This document shows, one piece after another, positions 11,002-21,379 of a DNA stretch of 64,000 nucleotides. Position 1 is the first letter of the stretch. Every line of letters begins with the position of its first letter. The notes under the pieces are model-generated. The model was not told the DNA's origin. It saw only the letters and a program-made list of their open reading frames with translations, and did not search any database. Position numbers and translations under genes: made by a program. The DNA is from Pyrus communis (lineage: Eukaryota > Streptophyta > Magnoliopsida > Rosales > Rosaceae): the NCBI RefSeq assembly GCF_963583255.1, contig NC_084815.1:11393724-11457723 (forward strand), given 5' to 3'.

Positions 11002-13135
11002 TGATAGGAGCATATTTATCCAACTTAATTGGCTTGTTCTCGTGCATTTACATTGTGTTTCCTTAGTTATTCTAGTCCTTTATGCTTCGTTTGTGTGTTT
11101 TTAGGTTCATATGGCTAAGGAAGAAAAATTGTGCATTTTGGAGTCTTCTGGAGCACTTTTGGGCTAAAGATGGATAGCTTATGCTTGGTACCAAAGTATT
11201 GGACGAAATTAAAGACCAAGTGAGCCTAGAATCGAAGGAAGAAAGAGGAATCAAGAATTGGAAACCAGTTTCCATTATGAAGAGTTTCTATTTTTGAAGG
11301 GTTTCCAATTGTGCAAGTTTCCAAATAATGTTGGTTGCCTAAATCACATGTTCTAGAAGCCCTAGACACGTCCTAAATTGTGCTGCACCTCACCTTCCTT
11401 TTCTCTCCAAAAATCTGCAAGATTATGTCACAATCCCTTTCTTAAAAGTCTTAGCCGCACCTTACCTTCCCTTTCACCCAAAATCTGCAAGTTTAATTGC
11501 ACTTTCCCTTTCTTTTTCTCCCTTTGCCGCAAGACTTAGCCTTTTTCCCCTAATTCCTGATTTCAATTACCTATTCTAAAGGGATTTAACTTAATTCCTG
11601 ATTCTTAGAATTGATTTAGGGAATGAAATACTTACCTATTTCTTAAAAGCCTTGCCGTGCACCTCCATTGACCTTTCCTCTTCCTTGCCGTGCAAGGGAG
11701 ATGATTCTTTCTTATTTCATTGCATTTAAACACATTCCTTTTGTGTTTAATTCCTTTGCCGCAACTTTTAGGTAGTTTCCTTCACTTTTCTGATTTGATT
11801 TCCTATTTCTAAAAGCTTTTGACTTAAATTCTGATTACCTAAATAACCTAGGGTTTTAATTCCTGAAATCCTATTAATAAACCTCCTTGTTGCAGCCACA
11901 AAACATTCATTCATTCACCATTCACGCCAGAAATTCATCCCTTCCCTCTAACACATCCATACTTCACCATTCTCCATATTTTCTGCACAAAACATCCTTT
12001 GCCGTCCCCTACATCCATCCCTACCCTAAACACATCATTCTACATCATCCATAACCCCCTAAACTCACCAAAAACTTCTTGTGCCGCAGCAATTAGGAGA
12101 GGAAGGAGGCCTTGAACGTTTCATGCTTGCAGATTGGGGCGTTCTTAGGTGTACTTCGTTCTTGTTTTCAATGTTTACTTTGTTATTAATCTCTGAGTTT
12201 GCTGTAATCATGAGTGGCTAAACCCCTAATTAGTTAGGGGAAAGTTTGAAGCCATGAACATGTTTGAAATATGAATTGATTTCTTCCAATTGTGATTTGT
12301 TAGTTTGTGATTGCAATTCAATTATCTGTTTATTAAAAACTTGTTCTTGTATGTTGATTAAGGATGCATACTTAGTTTTCATGCATGAACTTGATGCTAG
12401 TTTATAAACAAGTTTCACCTAATCGTCACAAGTTTATAAACATGAGTAGTGAAGGTTGCTAGTCATAACCGCGTTAATTGAATTCTTGGCAAGAGTATCA
12501 TGCATTCATTGTTACAATTGCCTCGTCAACACTTATGATTTTCATGGAGCATAATGATCTCTCACTGTATCTCTTCTATGCATTCATGTTGAGGACCGTT
12601 GGAGAATGATTTGAATTGTCGCATGCATCATCCAATTCAATGACATAAGGAAATCTGATGGTTAATTAGTGCATCACGGTTAACTTGGGGTGTTGAGCAT
12701 CATAGTTAGTGAAAAGCAAATCCATCCATCATCTTGTTTTCAAAATTCGTTTTACAATCTGTCTAGTTTTATAACTTGTTTTGTTATTTCAATTTTCGTC
12801 AAATCAAAACCCCCCTTTACTTTCTTGTTCTATAGTGTTTAGTTTGTGTTTTAAAGTGTTTTAAATCAACCTATAATCTTAAATTCGTCCAAAATTGTGT
12901 TTAGGGTCAGAAACTGCCTATTTAGTGTTTTTAGGCAGTTTTGAGTCTTTTGAACCTGTTTTGAATCCTTTGAGTCTTTGAGAACGTTTTTAATTTTTTT
13001 TTTTTATGTTTTTAAGTTAGTTTAGAGGTTTTAGCAAGCCCTCCTAATCCCCGGTCTTGAACGATCCCTACTTGCATCCTTACTACAATTTGACAACAAG
13101 AGGGTTAATTTGTGTGCTTAACTATTTTCGCATCA
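11002..13135 (+). repeat. 3' LTR of element A
   Basis: It runs from TGATAGGAGCATATTTATCC, next to the polypurine tract, to TTTTCGCATCA, and is 2134 bp long. Its U3 lacks the dense CACATGCA array seen in the LTRs of C, L and J. It holds instead a pyrimidine-rich stretch with repeated TTGCCGTGC and CTTTGCCGC words. The sequence after it (13136 onward) belongs to a different copy. Confidence 0.88.
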
Positions 13136-15255
13136 ATAACTAAAATCTATGGGAGTGATGATCTTGAATATGTCATGTTGCATTGGAAATCCCTGAGGCA
13201 AACGTTGGAAGGTTTAGAGTTATGTTTTGTTTCTTTTGTTTATTTGTTTTGTTCGAGGACTAGCAAAAGATAAGTGTGGGAGAATTTGATAGGAGCATAT
13301 TTAGGCGACTTAACTAGCTTATTCTTGTGCATTTGTGTTATTATTTCTTAGTTAAGGTCATATTACAACTCAATTTCGTGTGTTTGTAGGTCCTATGGGG
13401 TAAAGTATCAAGAAAGGGCATTTTGGTGCATTTTGGAGCTATTTTGGACACTATGTGGATAGCTTACATATGGGCTAACATGGATGGACGAATTTGGACT
13501 TCAAGAAGTTGGAAATGTGATAAGAAGAGGAAGGAACTAAGCTAAGGACAAAGTGGATAAGGAGGGAGCTCAAAAGAGGAAACATTATCCAAACCTTATC
13601 TCATCTGATCCTATCCAAACCTTATCATGTCTTAATCCTAATTGCAAGGGGACCTAAATGGATGATTCTAGAACCTATTTCTAGAAGCATCCTATTCTAG
13701 AAGGCCTAAATCTGCCACAAAACCTATTCTTTCTAGAAACCCTAGAAAAGTGGCGCCCCAAACCTATTCTAGAAGGCTTTGCCTTGCCTTGCAAGCCAAG
13801 TAACCCTCTCCCCTAAATCTGCCGCACCTTCCTAGGCCCAATGCCTTTGGGATTCTGATTTCCAAGGCCTAATCCTTGTGGATTTGGGTATACAAATCCT
13901 TTTATAAAGCTATGTGGGCCAAAACCTCCTCCTAAGTGGATTAGATTAACCATAGCCGAACCCTAGGGCCCTAGTCCACTAAATCTGTTAAGCCTAACCC
14001 TAATCTACTTAACCCTAGGACTATATAAACTTAAATTCAGCCAAAAATTCGTACCACCCCCTTATGCTAATCAGAAACCCTTGTGCCGCACCTCCATTCT
14101 CCATTCTAAGCCTCCATACACCTCCCTACACATCCATACACTTCTGCCGCACCCTTCCCCACCATAATCAACCATCCTCCATCCCTCTAAACAAGGAAAC
14201 ACCATCCAAAACCCCCAATTCCATCACCCACACTTTGTGCCGCAAGTCCTAGGGAGAAGAAGGAGCACCGTGGCTTCCATAGGAGAAGGACCATCTTGTG
14301 CCGCAAGCAATCTACATCCATTGGAGATTTTCAGAGTTCTTTCTTCCCTTGTTTCGTTTCCATGTTTATTTTAATCTGCTTTTCAATTGTTATGAACATG
14401 TGTAACTAAGTTTTTCTTAGTTAGGGGTGAATTCGAAACCATGGGCATATGTTTTATATGATTTGATTTCCTCCAGATTTTGTTTCTTGAATTGTGGATG
14501 TGATTTACTTAATTGATTTATTGAGAACTTTTTCTTGTGTGTTGATTAAGGATGCATACTTAGTTTTCATACATGAACTTGATGCTAGGATATAAGGAAA
14601 TCTCACCTAATCGTTATGACCTTATATTCATAAGTAGTGGAAATCACTAGTCATGATTGTATTAAGTAAATTCTAGGCAAGAGTATCATGCAATTCATAG
14701 TTACGAATGCCTAGTCAATGCTTAGGGTTTTCAAAAAGCTTAATGATCTTTGATTTTATCTCTATTATGCAGTTCATATAGGGAATTTGATAAGAATAAT
14801 TTGATTGTCGATGCGTATTCCATCCAATTCAATGAAACTAGGAAAATCTGAGAGTTAATTTGTGCTTTTCACAATTAATTTGGGGCATTGTTGACACACC
14901 CCGACCGAGATCAGGGCGTGCTGGCCGTCACTCGAAGGTGACGTAGCCATGTGCGCGTGCGGAAGCTAATTAAGAAGGTAATATAAAAGTACTAATAATT
15001 AAAAACCTAATAACATACAAAGTACTAGTGTATGTGATAGAAGCATATTTAGGCGACTTACTTAGCTTGTTTTCGTGCATTTATATTGTTAATTCATAGT
15101 TGTTTTAGTCGTTTAAGCCATTTTCGTGTGTTTTTAGGTTCATATGGCTAAGGAAGCAAAAAGATGCATTTTGGAGCAAAATTGGACTTGGAATGGATAG
15201 CTTATGTTTGGAGCAAAAGGAATGGACGAAATTGAAGGATTCCTAATCCATTGCA

Positions 15256-15672
15256 GCCACATGCATTCACATGCATAAATCAGCCACATGCATCTCCCAT
15301 CACCATATCAGATTTCCATCATATTCACATGCATTCCATCCTTTAAAACATTGCACATGCACCCAAGCCACATGCACTCCCATCCATTTCATCATTTCAG
15401 CCACAAGACATTATCATTGCACCACAATCAGCCATTGCACATGCATTTCCACCCACATGCACTTTAATCATTCAATCACACCATCACACATTCATTCCCC
15501 TTTGTGCCATGAGTTCCCATCAGAAAATCCACTTCCTTTCACATGCATTCATCATCATTAACCACACCTTGCAGCCACATGCATCTTGGCAGATTTCACA
15601 TGCACACACATGCAATTCTAGCTTTCACATGCTTTCCTAGCTGTCATGTTCCCCCCATTTCATCTATAAATA
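15256..15672 (+). promoter_or_regulatory. U3 promoter: CACATGCA (RY) cluster upstream of TATAAATA
   Basis: About a dozen ACATGCA words lie in 15256-15628, followed by TATAAATA at 15665-15672. CATGCA is the core of the RY motif bound by B3-domain factors of the ABI3/FUS3/LEC2 group. Use of these sites here is inference. The same arrangement repeats in the 3' LTR (21601-22017) and in LTRs L and J. Confidence 0.6.
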
Positions 15673-15882
15673 AGCATCCATTGCATTCATTCTCATTCAC
15701 ACTCATTCATAGACAATTTCAGTCACAAACTCTTCCATTTCAGAATGTAGACATCAAACATCCTTGCTGTGCTCTCCCTTACAATCCAAACACCATCCTT
15801 CCATTTTCACCACTACCCAAACCATTCACACCATCAAACTATCCTTAGACCTTGTGCTGCAACGAAGAGGAAGATAAGAGTG

Positions 15883-16046
15883 CCTAAACGTTCATACAAT
15901 TCAAGTTTGAGTTGTTGGAATGTTTAGGTGTTTCTTTGATTTCTATGTTTAATTTCAATACTCTTTGTTTTGTACGAATGAGGCATGGAAGAGAAGAGTG
16001 CCTAAACGTTCATACAATTCAAGTTTGAGTTGTTGGAATGTTTAGG
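15883..16046 (+). repeat. Tandem pair of 46-nt imperfect palindromes in the LTR
   Basis: Copies at 15883-15928 and 16001-16046 run CCTAAACGTTC...GAATGTTTAGG. The outer arms pair over 11 bp with one G-U. An inner CAATTCAA/TTGAGTTG stem pairs over 8 bp with one wobble around a 2-nt loop. Nearly every LTR in the window has one or two copies. It lies downstream of the TATA box, so it would be transcribed near the RNA 5' end. Confidence 0.75.
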
Positions 16047-17302
16047 TGTTTCTTTGATTCTCTTTGTTTTGTATCATAAGGAACTAAACCCCCCTTGGCT
16101 AGGGGGTAATTTGAAATATATGTTTATGCTTGCATTTTGATTTGATTACTTCTAATTGCGTTTCATAAGTTGTGATTCAATTTGTTTAACCGTTTTATTG
16201 ATAACTTATTTATGTATGTTTATTGAGAGTGCACGCTTAATTTTCATGCATGAATATGACGCTAGAATATAAGTGAGTTTCACCTAATAGTTACGAACTT
16301 ATATTCATAAGTAGTGGAGGTTGCTTATAAACAATCGCGTTAAACGAATTCTTGGCAAGAGTTTCATGCATTCATAGTAACGAATGCCTCGTCAACACTT
16401 ATAATTTTCATAGAGCGTAATGATTCTTGCTTGTACCTCTTCTATGCATTCATGTTGAGGACTTGTGGGGAATGTTTTGAATTGTCGCATGCATCATCCA
16501 ATTCAATAACGTTAGGAAGATTTGAAGGTTAATTAGTGCATCACGGTTAACTTGGGGTGTTGAGAATTCATGGTTTATTGAAATGCAATTGGAAATCATT
16601 TAGTATGCAAGTATAACATGTATGGAGATGAACCCCTTGGCTAGCATCCATCCATTCATTCCATTTCATCACATTCATATATACTATCTGTCTTAATTCG
16701 AATCTGTACATTTTATTTAATTTCGTATAAAACTCAATCCCCCTTTACTTTATTGTCCAATTTAGTAGAAAGTGTTTTAGTTTATGTTTATAAGTGTTTT
16801 GATTCATTTTGTTACATAATTTCGTCCAAATTCACCAAAGTGCTCAAAACTGCCCAGAAAGTGATTTTAAGGCAGTTTTGAGTGTTTTGGGTGATGTTTG
16901 AGTCTTTTGGTTTGTTTTAATGTTTTAAGTGTTTAGTTTTACATTCTTTGAGTTAGTTTAGTGTTTTATATTGTGTTTTTACGTTCTTGAGTCAATTTAT
17001 TACTTAATTTCGTCCAAATTTGTGGTTTTGCTCAAATCTGCCCAGAAAGTGGTTTTTAGGCAGATTTGAGTGTGTTTGTGTTGTTTTGAGTCTTTTGGTT
17101 TGTCTTAGTGTTTTAAAGTTTAGTTTTGCATTCTTTGAGTCTAGTATAGTGTTTCATATTGTTATTTTACGTTTTTGAGTCAAATCCAAGTGGTTAACAA
17201 TCCCTCCTAATCCCCGGTCCAGAACGATCCCTACTTGCACCTATACTACAATTGTCAAAAAGAGGGTTTAATTTGTGTGCGTATAAATCACGCATCAAAT
17301 TT

Positions 17303-17315
17303 TGGCGCCGTTGCC
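17303..17315 (+). promoter_or_regulatory. Primer-binding site of element C (tRNA-Asp)
   Basis: TGGCGCCGTTGCC lies five bases after the LTR end. It complements the 3' end of plant tRNA-Asp, the primer known for Athila/Tat elements. Confidence 0.9.
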
Positions 17316-17417
17316 GGGGATTAGCAAATTTGCTAATCCCTTGGATTGTTTTATTTTTGTTTGTTTTTATTCCAGATTCTTAACCAGTGTTTTGTTTCTT
17401 GTTTTAGGTACTAGTTC

Positions 17418-17462
17418 ATGACTCGGAGTTCTCATCCGATTCGTGAACATATCCTGGAGTGA
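17418..17462 (+). pseudogene. gag: Gag start, 14 codons, truncated by internal deletion
   Basis: ATG at 17418 begins MTRSSHPIREHILE and then stops. The first residues match the start of the Gag in element D (MTRSSRPIIEN). Directly after the stop comes TTCTTCGTCCGGCTGCAAGA and then GGGAGGCAACCCA, which in element A lies right after the end of pol. One deletion has thus removed nearly all of gag and all of pol. Confidence 0.85.
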
Positions 17463-17528
17463 TTGGGTTCTTCGTCCGGCTGCAAGACGTAAAAGAAAGC
17501 GCTACTTGGGAGGCAACCCAATGCACTG

Positions 17529-17562
<34 letters not shown>
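17529..17562 (+). repeat. Poly-A tract at the border of the antisense gene module
   Basis: About 34 A follow GCACTG on the element's sense strand, just beyond the 3' end of the antisense gene. Elements D (about 49720-49764) and E (about 63447-63472) have the equivalent T-rich tract at the same relative place. The tract marks a constant module border, perhaps a trace of how the gene was acquired. Confidence 0.7.
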
Positions 17563-17567
<5 letters not shown>

Positions 17568-17607
17568 TATATTAAATAAAATACTAAACATGGAGAAAGA
17601 TGGAGCT

Positions 17608-18324
17608 TCACAAAGGTTGTTTACGTGAAGCCCCACTACGAGGCGTCGGAGCGGAAGGCATAGTAGAGGAAGGCATCGAAGCGGAAGGCTTTGAAGCAGA
17701 AGGCATCGGAGCGGAAGGCATCGAAGCAGAAGGCATCGGAGCGGAAGGCATCGGAGCGGGAGGCATCGGAGCTAGAGCATTCCAGGCCTCAATACTTGGC
17801 CAAGCGCTGGATGAGCCAGGAAAAAGGTGCCTCTGGAGGAAAGACGAAAACCTTTGACGGTCACTGTCAATCCGACCTTCAGACTCTTGCAGCTCATCAA
17901 GCTTCCTCTTCATGCCCGTCGAATAGTTGTTGGCAAGCACATGCAAACTTCTATTCTCGTACTTAAGCTGCTGGATCTCCTGCTTAAGACTTTCCACCTC
18001 TGCCATCAATGATTCCACCTGACGGGAGCGGGCAAGCAGGCGTTGGCCCATGTTGGACACAGAACTCGCACACTGAACACTAAGTGCGAGGGACTCTTGA
18101 ACGGCCAACTCATCGGACCGTCCTGACAGCAGCCTACTATCTTTTGGAGTGAGGAGGTTCCTAGCTACTATTGTAGCTGTTGTGGCGTCCTGCATCACGG
18201 AGTCTTCACCTGTAAGAAGACCGTTAGACGATAAGAAAGAAGGGCGCCATACGTTACCTTGACGCGGCGCGCCCGTATCACTGCTAAGGCTCAATTCCAA
18301 GCTAAGGTTCGATGAGTTTGCCAT
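17608..18324 (-). CDS. Antisense coiled-coil protein of the non-autonomous family (copy in C)
   Basis: An intact 238-codon frame runs opposite to element transcription, with ATG at 18324-18322 and TGA at 17610-17608. The start MANSSNLSLELSLSS is the first ATG after a conserved TATA-like region. A Ser/Leu-rich N-terminus is followed by a region conserved in all copies (LLTPKDSRLLSGRSDELAVQ). A heptad-like coiled coil spans about residues 95-150 (RQVESLMAEVESLKQEIQQL, MKRKLDELQESEG). The tail is a Pro/Ala/Ser/Met-repeat (APMPSAPMPSAS) ending RKQPL. I see no signal peptide, membrane segment or zinc finger. The family is unknown to me by function. Extra antisense ORFs between pol and 3' LTR are known in plant Ty3/gypsy elements, and this is probably one of those. 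Its tail is longer than in D and E. Confidence 0.8.
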   Translation of the reverse strand: MANSSNLSLELSLSSDTGAPRQGNVWRPSFLSSNGLLTGEDSVMQDATTATIVARNLLTPKDSRLLSGRSDELAVQESLALSVQCASSVSNMGQRLLARSRQVESLMAEVESLKQEIQQLKYENRSLHVLANNYSTGMKRKLDELQESEGRIDSDRQRFSSFLQRHLFPGSSSAWPSIEAWNALAPMPPAPMPSAPMPSASMPSAPMPSASKPSASMPSSTMPSAPTPRSGASRKQPL

Positions 18325-19000
18325 TTTTCAAAAGTGTTAAAAGAAAAGGGATGGAGTTAAATTTCAAAGGGCCGGAGTCGATTTTCAAGAATGGGAAATC
18401 TTCAGAGTGTGTTTGTTGTGGTGATCGATAGCTCTATAAAAGCCAAGGCGACGCGTCCACCGATTCAAGAAGCCGGAATTTCCGGCGTAATTTAGGCGAC
18501 GCTTTCTCGGCTTTTCAGAAGGCGCGTTCAAATTTGTCAAAAGATTTCTTCTTTTCAGACAACACGTGGAGGCCATCATCACAACTACACATCTTTAGCC
18601 GACAAGCGCAAAGTTCGGCGACGCTTTCTCTGCTTTTCAGAAAACGCGTGCAGCTTTGTCAAAAGGAGCCGCATCCGCACTACTACGTGTCGTTCAGAAA
18701 GCAAAGGGGCGTCGTTCAGAAATCGAAGGGGCGCCTGCTCAGAAATCGAAGAGGCGTCGTTCAGATATCGAAGAGACATTTGTCGACAAGGGTAAAAGAA
18801 CAATACCATCACTTGATATTATCTCTATATATGTCGACCTTCGTCTTTTATGGCAAGGCAAACCTGAAGAAAAATGCCCAACTCTCCCTCACCTCTGAGG
18901 GCGCACTCCCAGCAAAGCCTCTTGAAATACTCAATTTTTTCTCCCCCAAAGAAGATACCAGAAACCTGGAGTACAAATGAGGCAGAAGGAAACGGTCGAT
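18325..19000 (-). promoter_or_regulatory. Upstream region of the antisense gene in C
   Basis: On the minus strand a TTTATAGAG element lies near 18436, followed by an A/C-rich leader (CACCACAACAAACACACTC) before the ATG. Further upstream are CACGTG boxes (in tcagacaacacgtggagg near 18560 and tactacgtgtcg near 18685, degenerate), ACGCGT-type words and short tandem repeats (agaaatcgaagaggcg). The layout is conserved in D, E and P. I infer a gene promoter; no expression evidence is available. Confidence 0.55.
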
Positions 19001-19099
19001 CGAAGCATGTGGAGGCAACCACAACAAATACATGTGCTGCTTCATTCGCCGTTTCTTCAAAAGCAAAGGTATCTCATATCATCAAGGTCTAAAGCAAAA

Positions 19100-21379
19100 G
19101 TATCTCATATCATGCTCTTTCCCTGTCTTTTTCTTTGTCCTTGTTCTTACTCGCATGGCAAAGTGAAAGAAGCAATCAGCCGGCACTTGGAGTCAGTCTT
19201 CCGAGTTGGAGCCAACTGCCTGGAATCCATTCCTGATTGCTTACCTAGCGTTGCTCTCAAGTAGTCATCTTCAACGGTTGATACACTTCCAGAGAAGGGA
19301 CCACTTCTGCAAAAGGGAGCGAGTAAGGCAAGTGAAAATGATACATTGAAGCATGTGGAGACAAACTTAGGCTGAGTTATCCTCCAACCCTTTTCAATAC
19401 GAATTGGAAAGATTGAACAAAGAAACAGATAAAAGGAGGAAGCTCAGACCTTCGGGGGAGACCAAAAGAATCCTGCTGCCCAGTTCAAGAGTAGCACAAA
19501 GGAAAATCAATGATGGGCGGAAACCAGTTCGAGAGTAAGCCTGTGGAATCATCAAGATCAAGCCTCAATGCAATCAACAAAGAGAAGATGGAATTTCACT
19601 CCATAACCAGATTTGCGTCCCTAAACTCTTCTCTTTGTTAATTACATTCTGCCATGTTTAGTATGTTTAAATTGCTTTTTGTGTGTTTACTTATGTTTTG
19701 TGTGAATCTATGCTTAAAACATTGAGGACAATGTTTGATTTAAGTGTGGGGGGTTAAACAAGCAGTTTTTGATACAAATTCGTGGGATTTTATCACCCAT
19801 AACTTCAAATGTTGTTCCTTGCTGTTTTAAGGTGTTTTTAAGTTGTTTTAGAGTGTTTTAGTATGTTTTGTTTTTATAACTCCGAAAATCACATAAAAAT
19901 TTGAAAAACATGTTTTAAAAAGCCTAAAAAGAGTGTTTTGAGTCGTTTTTGTGTGTTTGTGTCTTAGGGTACCTTCCAACACAATGATAAGGATTTGGTT
20001 TGTAATTGCATGACGGTTAAAAAGAGTTATAAACATAGAGAAAAGTTTGATTTACTCTTGGTATATTCTTGGTTATGGTTATAATGTATGACTTCACATG
20101 CAATCATAAAAGAAAAATTCGTTTTTGTAACATGCTTGAAGGAAGGAACTCAAACAAACGCTACATCCCTGTGAGATTCGAGCCATTACTTTCTTTGGAG
20201 AGTTATTTTCTGTGATTCTTTGTTTTCTAAAGTTGTTGTATGATCTCATTATTCCTTGCTTGGTTGCTACTTAGAATGCAATTGTATCATGATAGAACTA
20301 AATGCTAGAACTTATATCCGTTTCATTCAAAGCATGATATTGATTGCATAACATACAATAAGATGAAGTTGTTAGTCAAGCCAAAGCCAAAAAGCCTATC
20401 CCTTTTCACATGTATTGTAGGATTACCCCTTTTGAGCCTTTTCAAGCTTATTTTCTTTGTTAACCCCTTGTTCTTAAAGGATAGTGAAGCATGACTTAGA
20501 ATGAACTCCTTTTGATCAATATACTGCAGAAAATAAGTGTGGGGGAAGATAATAGGGCACGGCCAAAGAATGAAATAAAGAAAAAAAAAAAAAAAAAAAA
20601 AGAGTTGAAAAATAAGTGAGAATGATATCACAAGCATTGGTTATTGAAGGAAGGGTCCAAAAGAGTGAATTTGACCCTAGTTGTTGCATGAATCTTCCCT
20701 TGTGTTTAAAAGTTGATTTCTGCCATTAAAAGTGAGTTTAAGTGTCAATTTCAATACTTCGCTTCCTATTACTTTAAGAACCTTTGTTTTACTTTACCTT
20801 TCTTTGTTAAACCATTACCCTTAGCCCCGTTACAACCCTCAACTTCTATCTTGATGTTATGTATTCAATATGTGGAGTTTGGAATTGATATGAGCTTATG
20901 GAATCACTGGTTCTCATTCTAAGTAGTAGCATTCCATTCATGAGATCATATTCATATCATTATCGTAAATCCAGAAAATGCTTTCTTTGATATAACATAT
21001 GTGAGTGTTAGAATTCATATTTACATCAATCTTCTCACATATAACTAGTGTAGGGTGTGTAGTCAGAAAATCTGTGTGAAAATAGAGTGCATTCTTGTAA
21101 GGATTTGAGCAAATTCTCTAAGGCATGTTACTACATTCAAAACATGGTTTTAAATGCTTAATTGTGAAATAGTATGTGGTGACTATGATTAAGAATGTAC
21201 TTAAGTGTAAAGATGGCTAAAATCTGTGGGAATAATGATTTTTAACTTGTCATGTGCATTGGAAATCCCTGAGACGATTGTTGGAAGGTATAGGTTGTGT
21301 TTTGTTCGTTTTGTTTTGTTTTCGGTTTCTTTTGTTTTGTTTTGCTCGAGGACTAGCAAAAGCTAAGTGTGGGGGAATT
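19100..21379 (+). other. Non-coding interior of element C with polypurine tract
   Basis: This region aligns by eye to the reverse complement of 45374-48150 in D and 59612-61900 in E. It contains the TTTAAGTGTGGGGGG motif at 19740, an A-rich run (20580-20602) and GGGGGAATT at 21371-21379 against the 3' LTR. No reading frame stays open across the copies. Confidence 0.75.

Larger units (their letters stand above)
1..13135 (+). mobile_element. Athila-type Ty3/gypsy element A (3' part, decayed)
   Basis: The window opens inside the gag-pol region of a forward-oriented LTR retrotransposon. In order there are protease, RT, RNase H and integrase sequences, a non-coding post-pol region, a polypurine tract at 10991-11001 and a 3' LTR at 11002-13135. 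The protease (DLGASINVMP) and RT (FMDDFSVFG) signatures fit the Athila lineage. Two reverse-oriented solo LTRs have inserted into it (1937-4775 and 7650-9914). The 5' LTR and most of gag lie left of the window. The base run ATAAC at 13136-13140 is the expected position of its right target duplication, but the left copy cannot be seen. The coding region carries a frameshift and two nonsense codons, so the element is dead. No env-like reading frame, which some Athila elements have, is visible after pol. Confidence 0.9.
15035..17297 (+). repeat. 5' LTR of element C
   Basis: It spans TGATAGAAGCATATTTAGGC to ATAAATCACGCATCA, immediately before the primer-binding site. U3 runs to about 15690 and contains a CACATGCA array and TATAAATA. 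The R/U5 part contains two copies of a hairpin sequence and conserved blocks shared with all other LTRs here. Short ORFs inside translate the repeats and are not genes. Confidence 0.95.

Noticed and set aside
15271..15561. 96-codon frame (and its twin at 21616-21906) rich in His/Cys/Thr
   Set aside because: It is a translation of the CACATGCA array in the U3 region. The two copies are identical only because the LTRs are. Similar His-rich frames occur in both strands of every such LTR.
17303..17324. Possible tRNA fragment
   Set aside because: It is the primer-binding site complementary to tRNA-Asp, next to the LTR; no cloverleaf is present.
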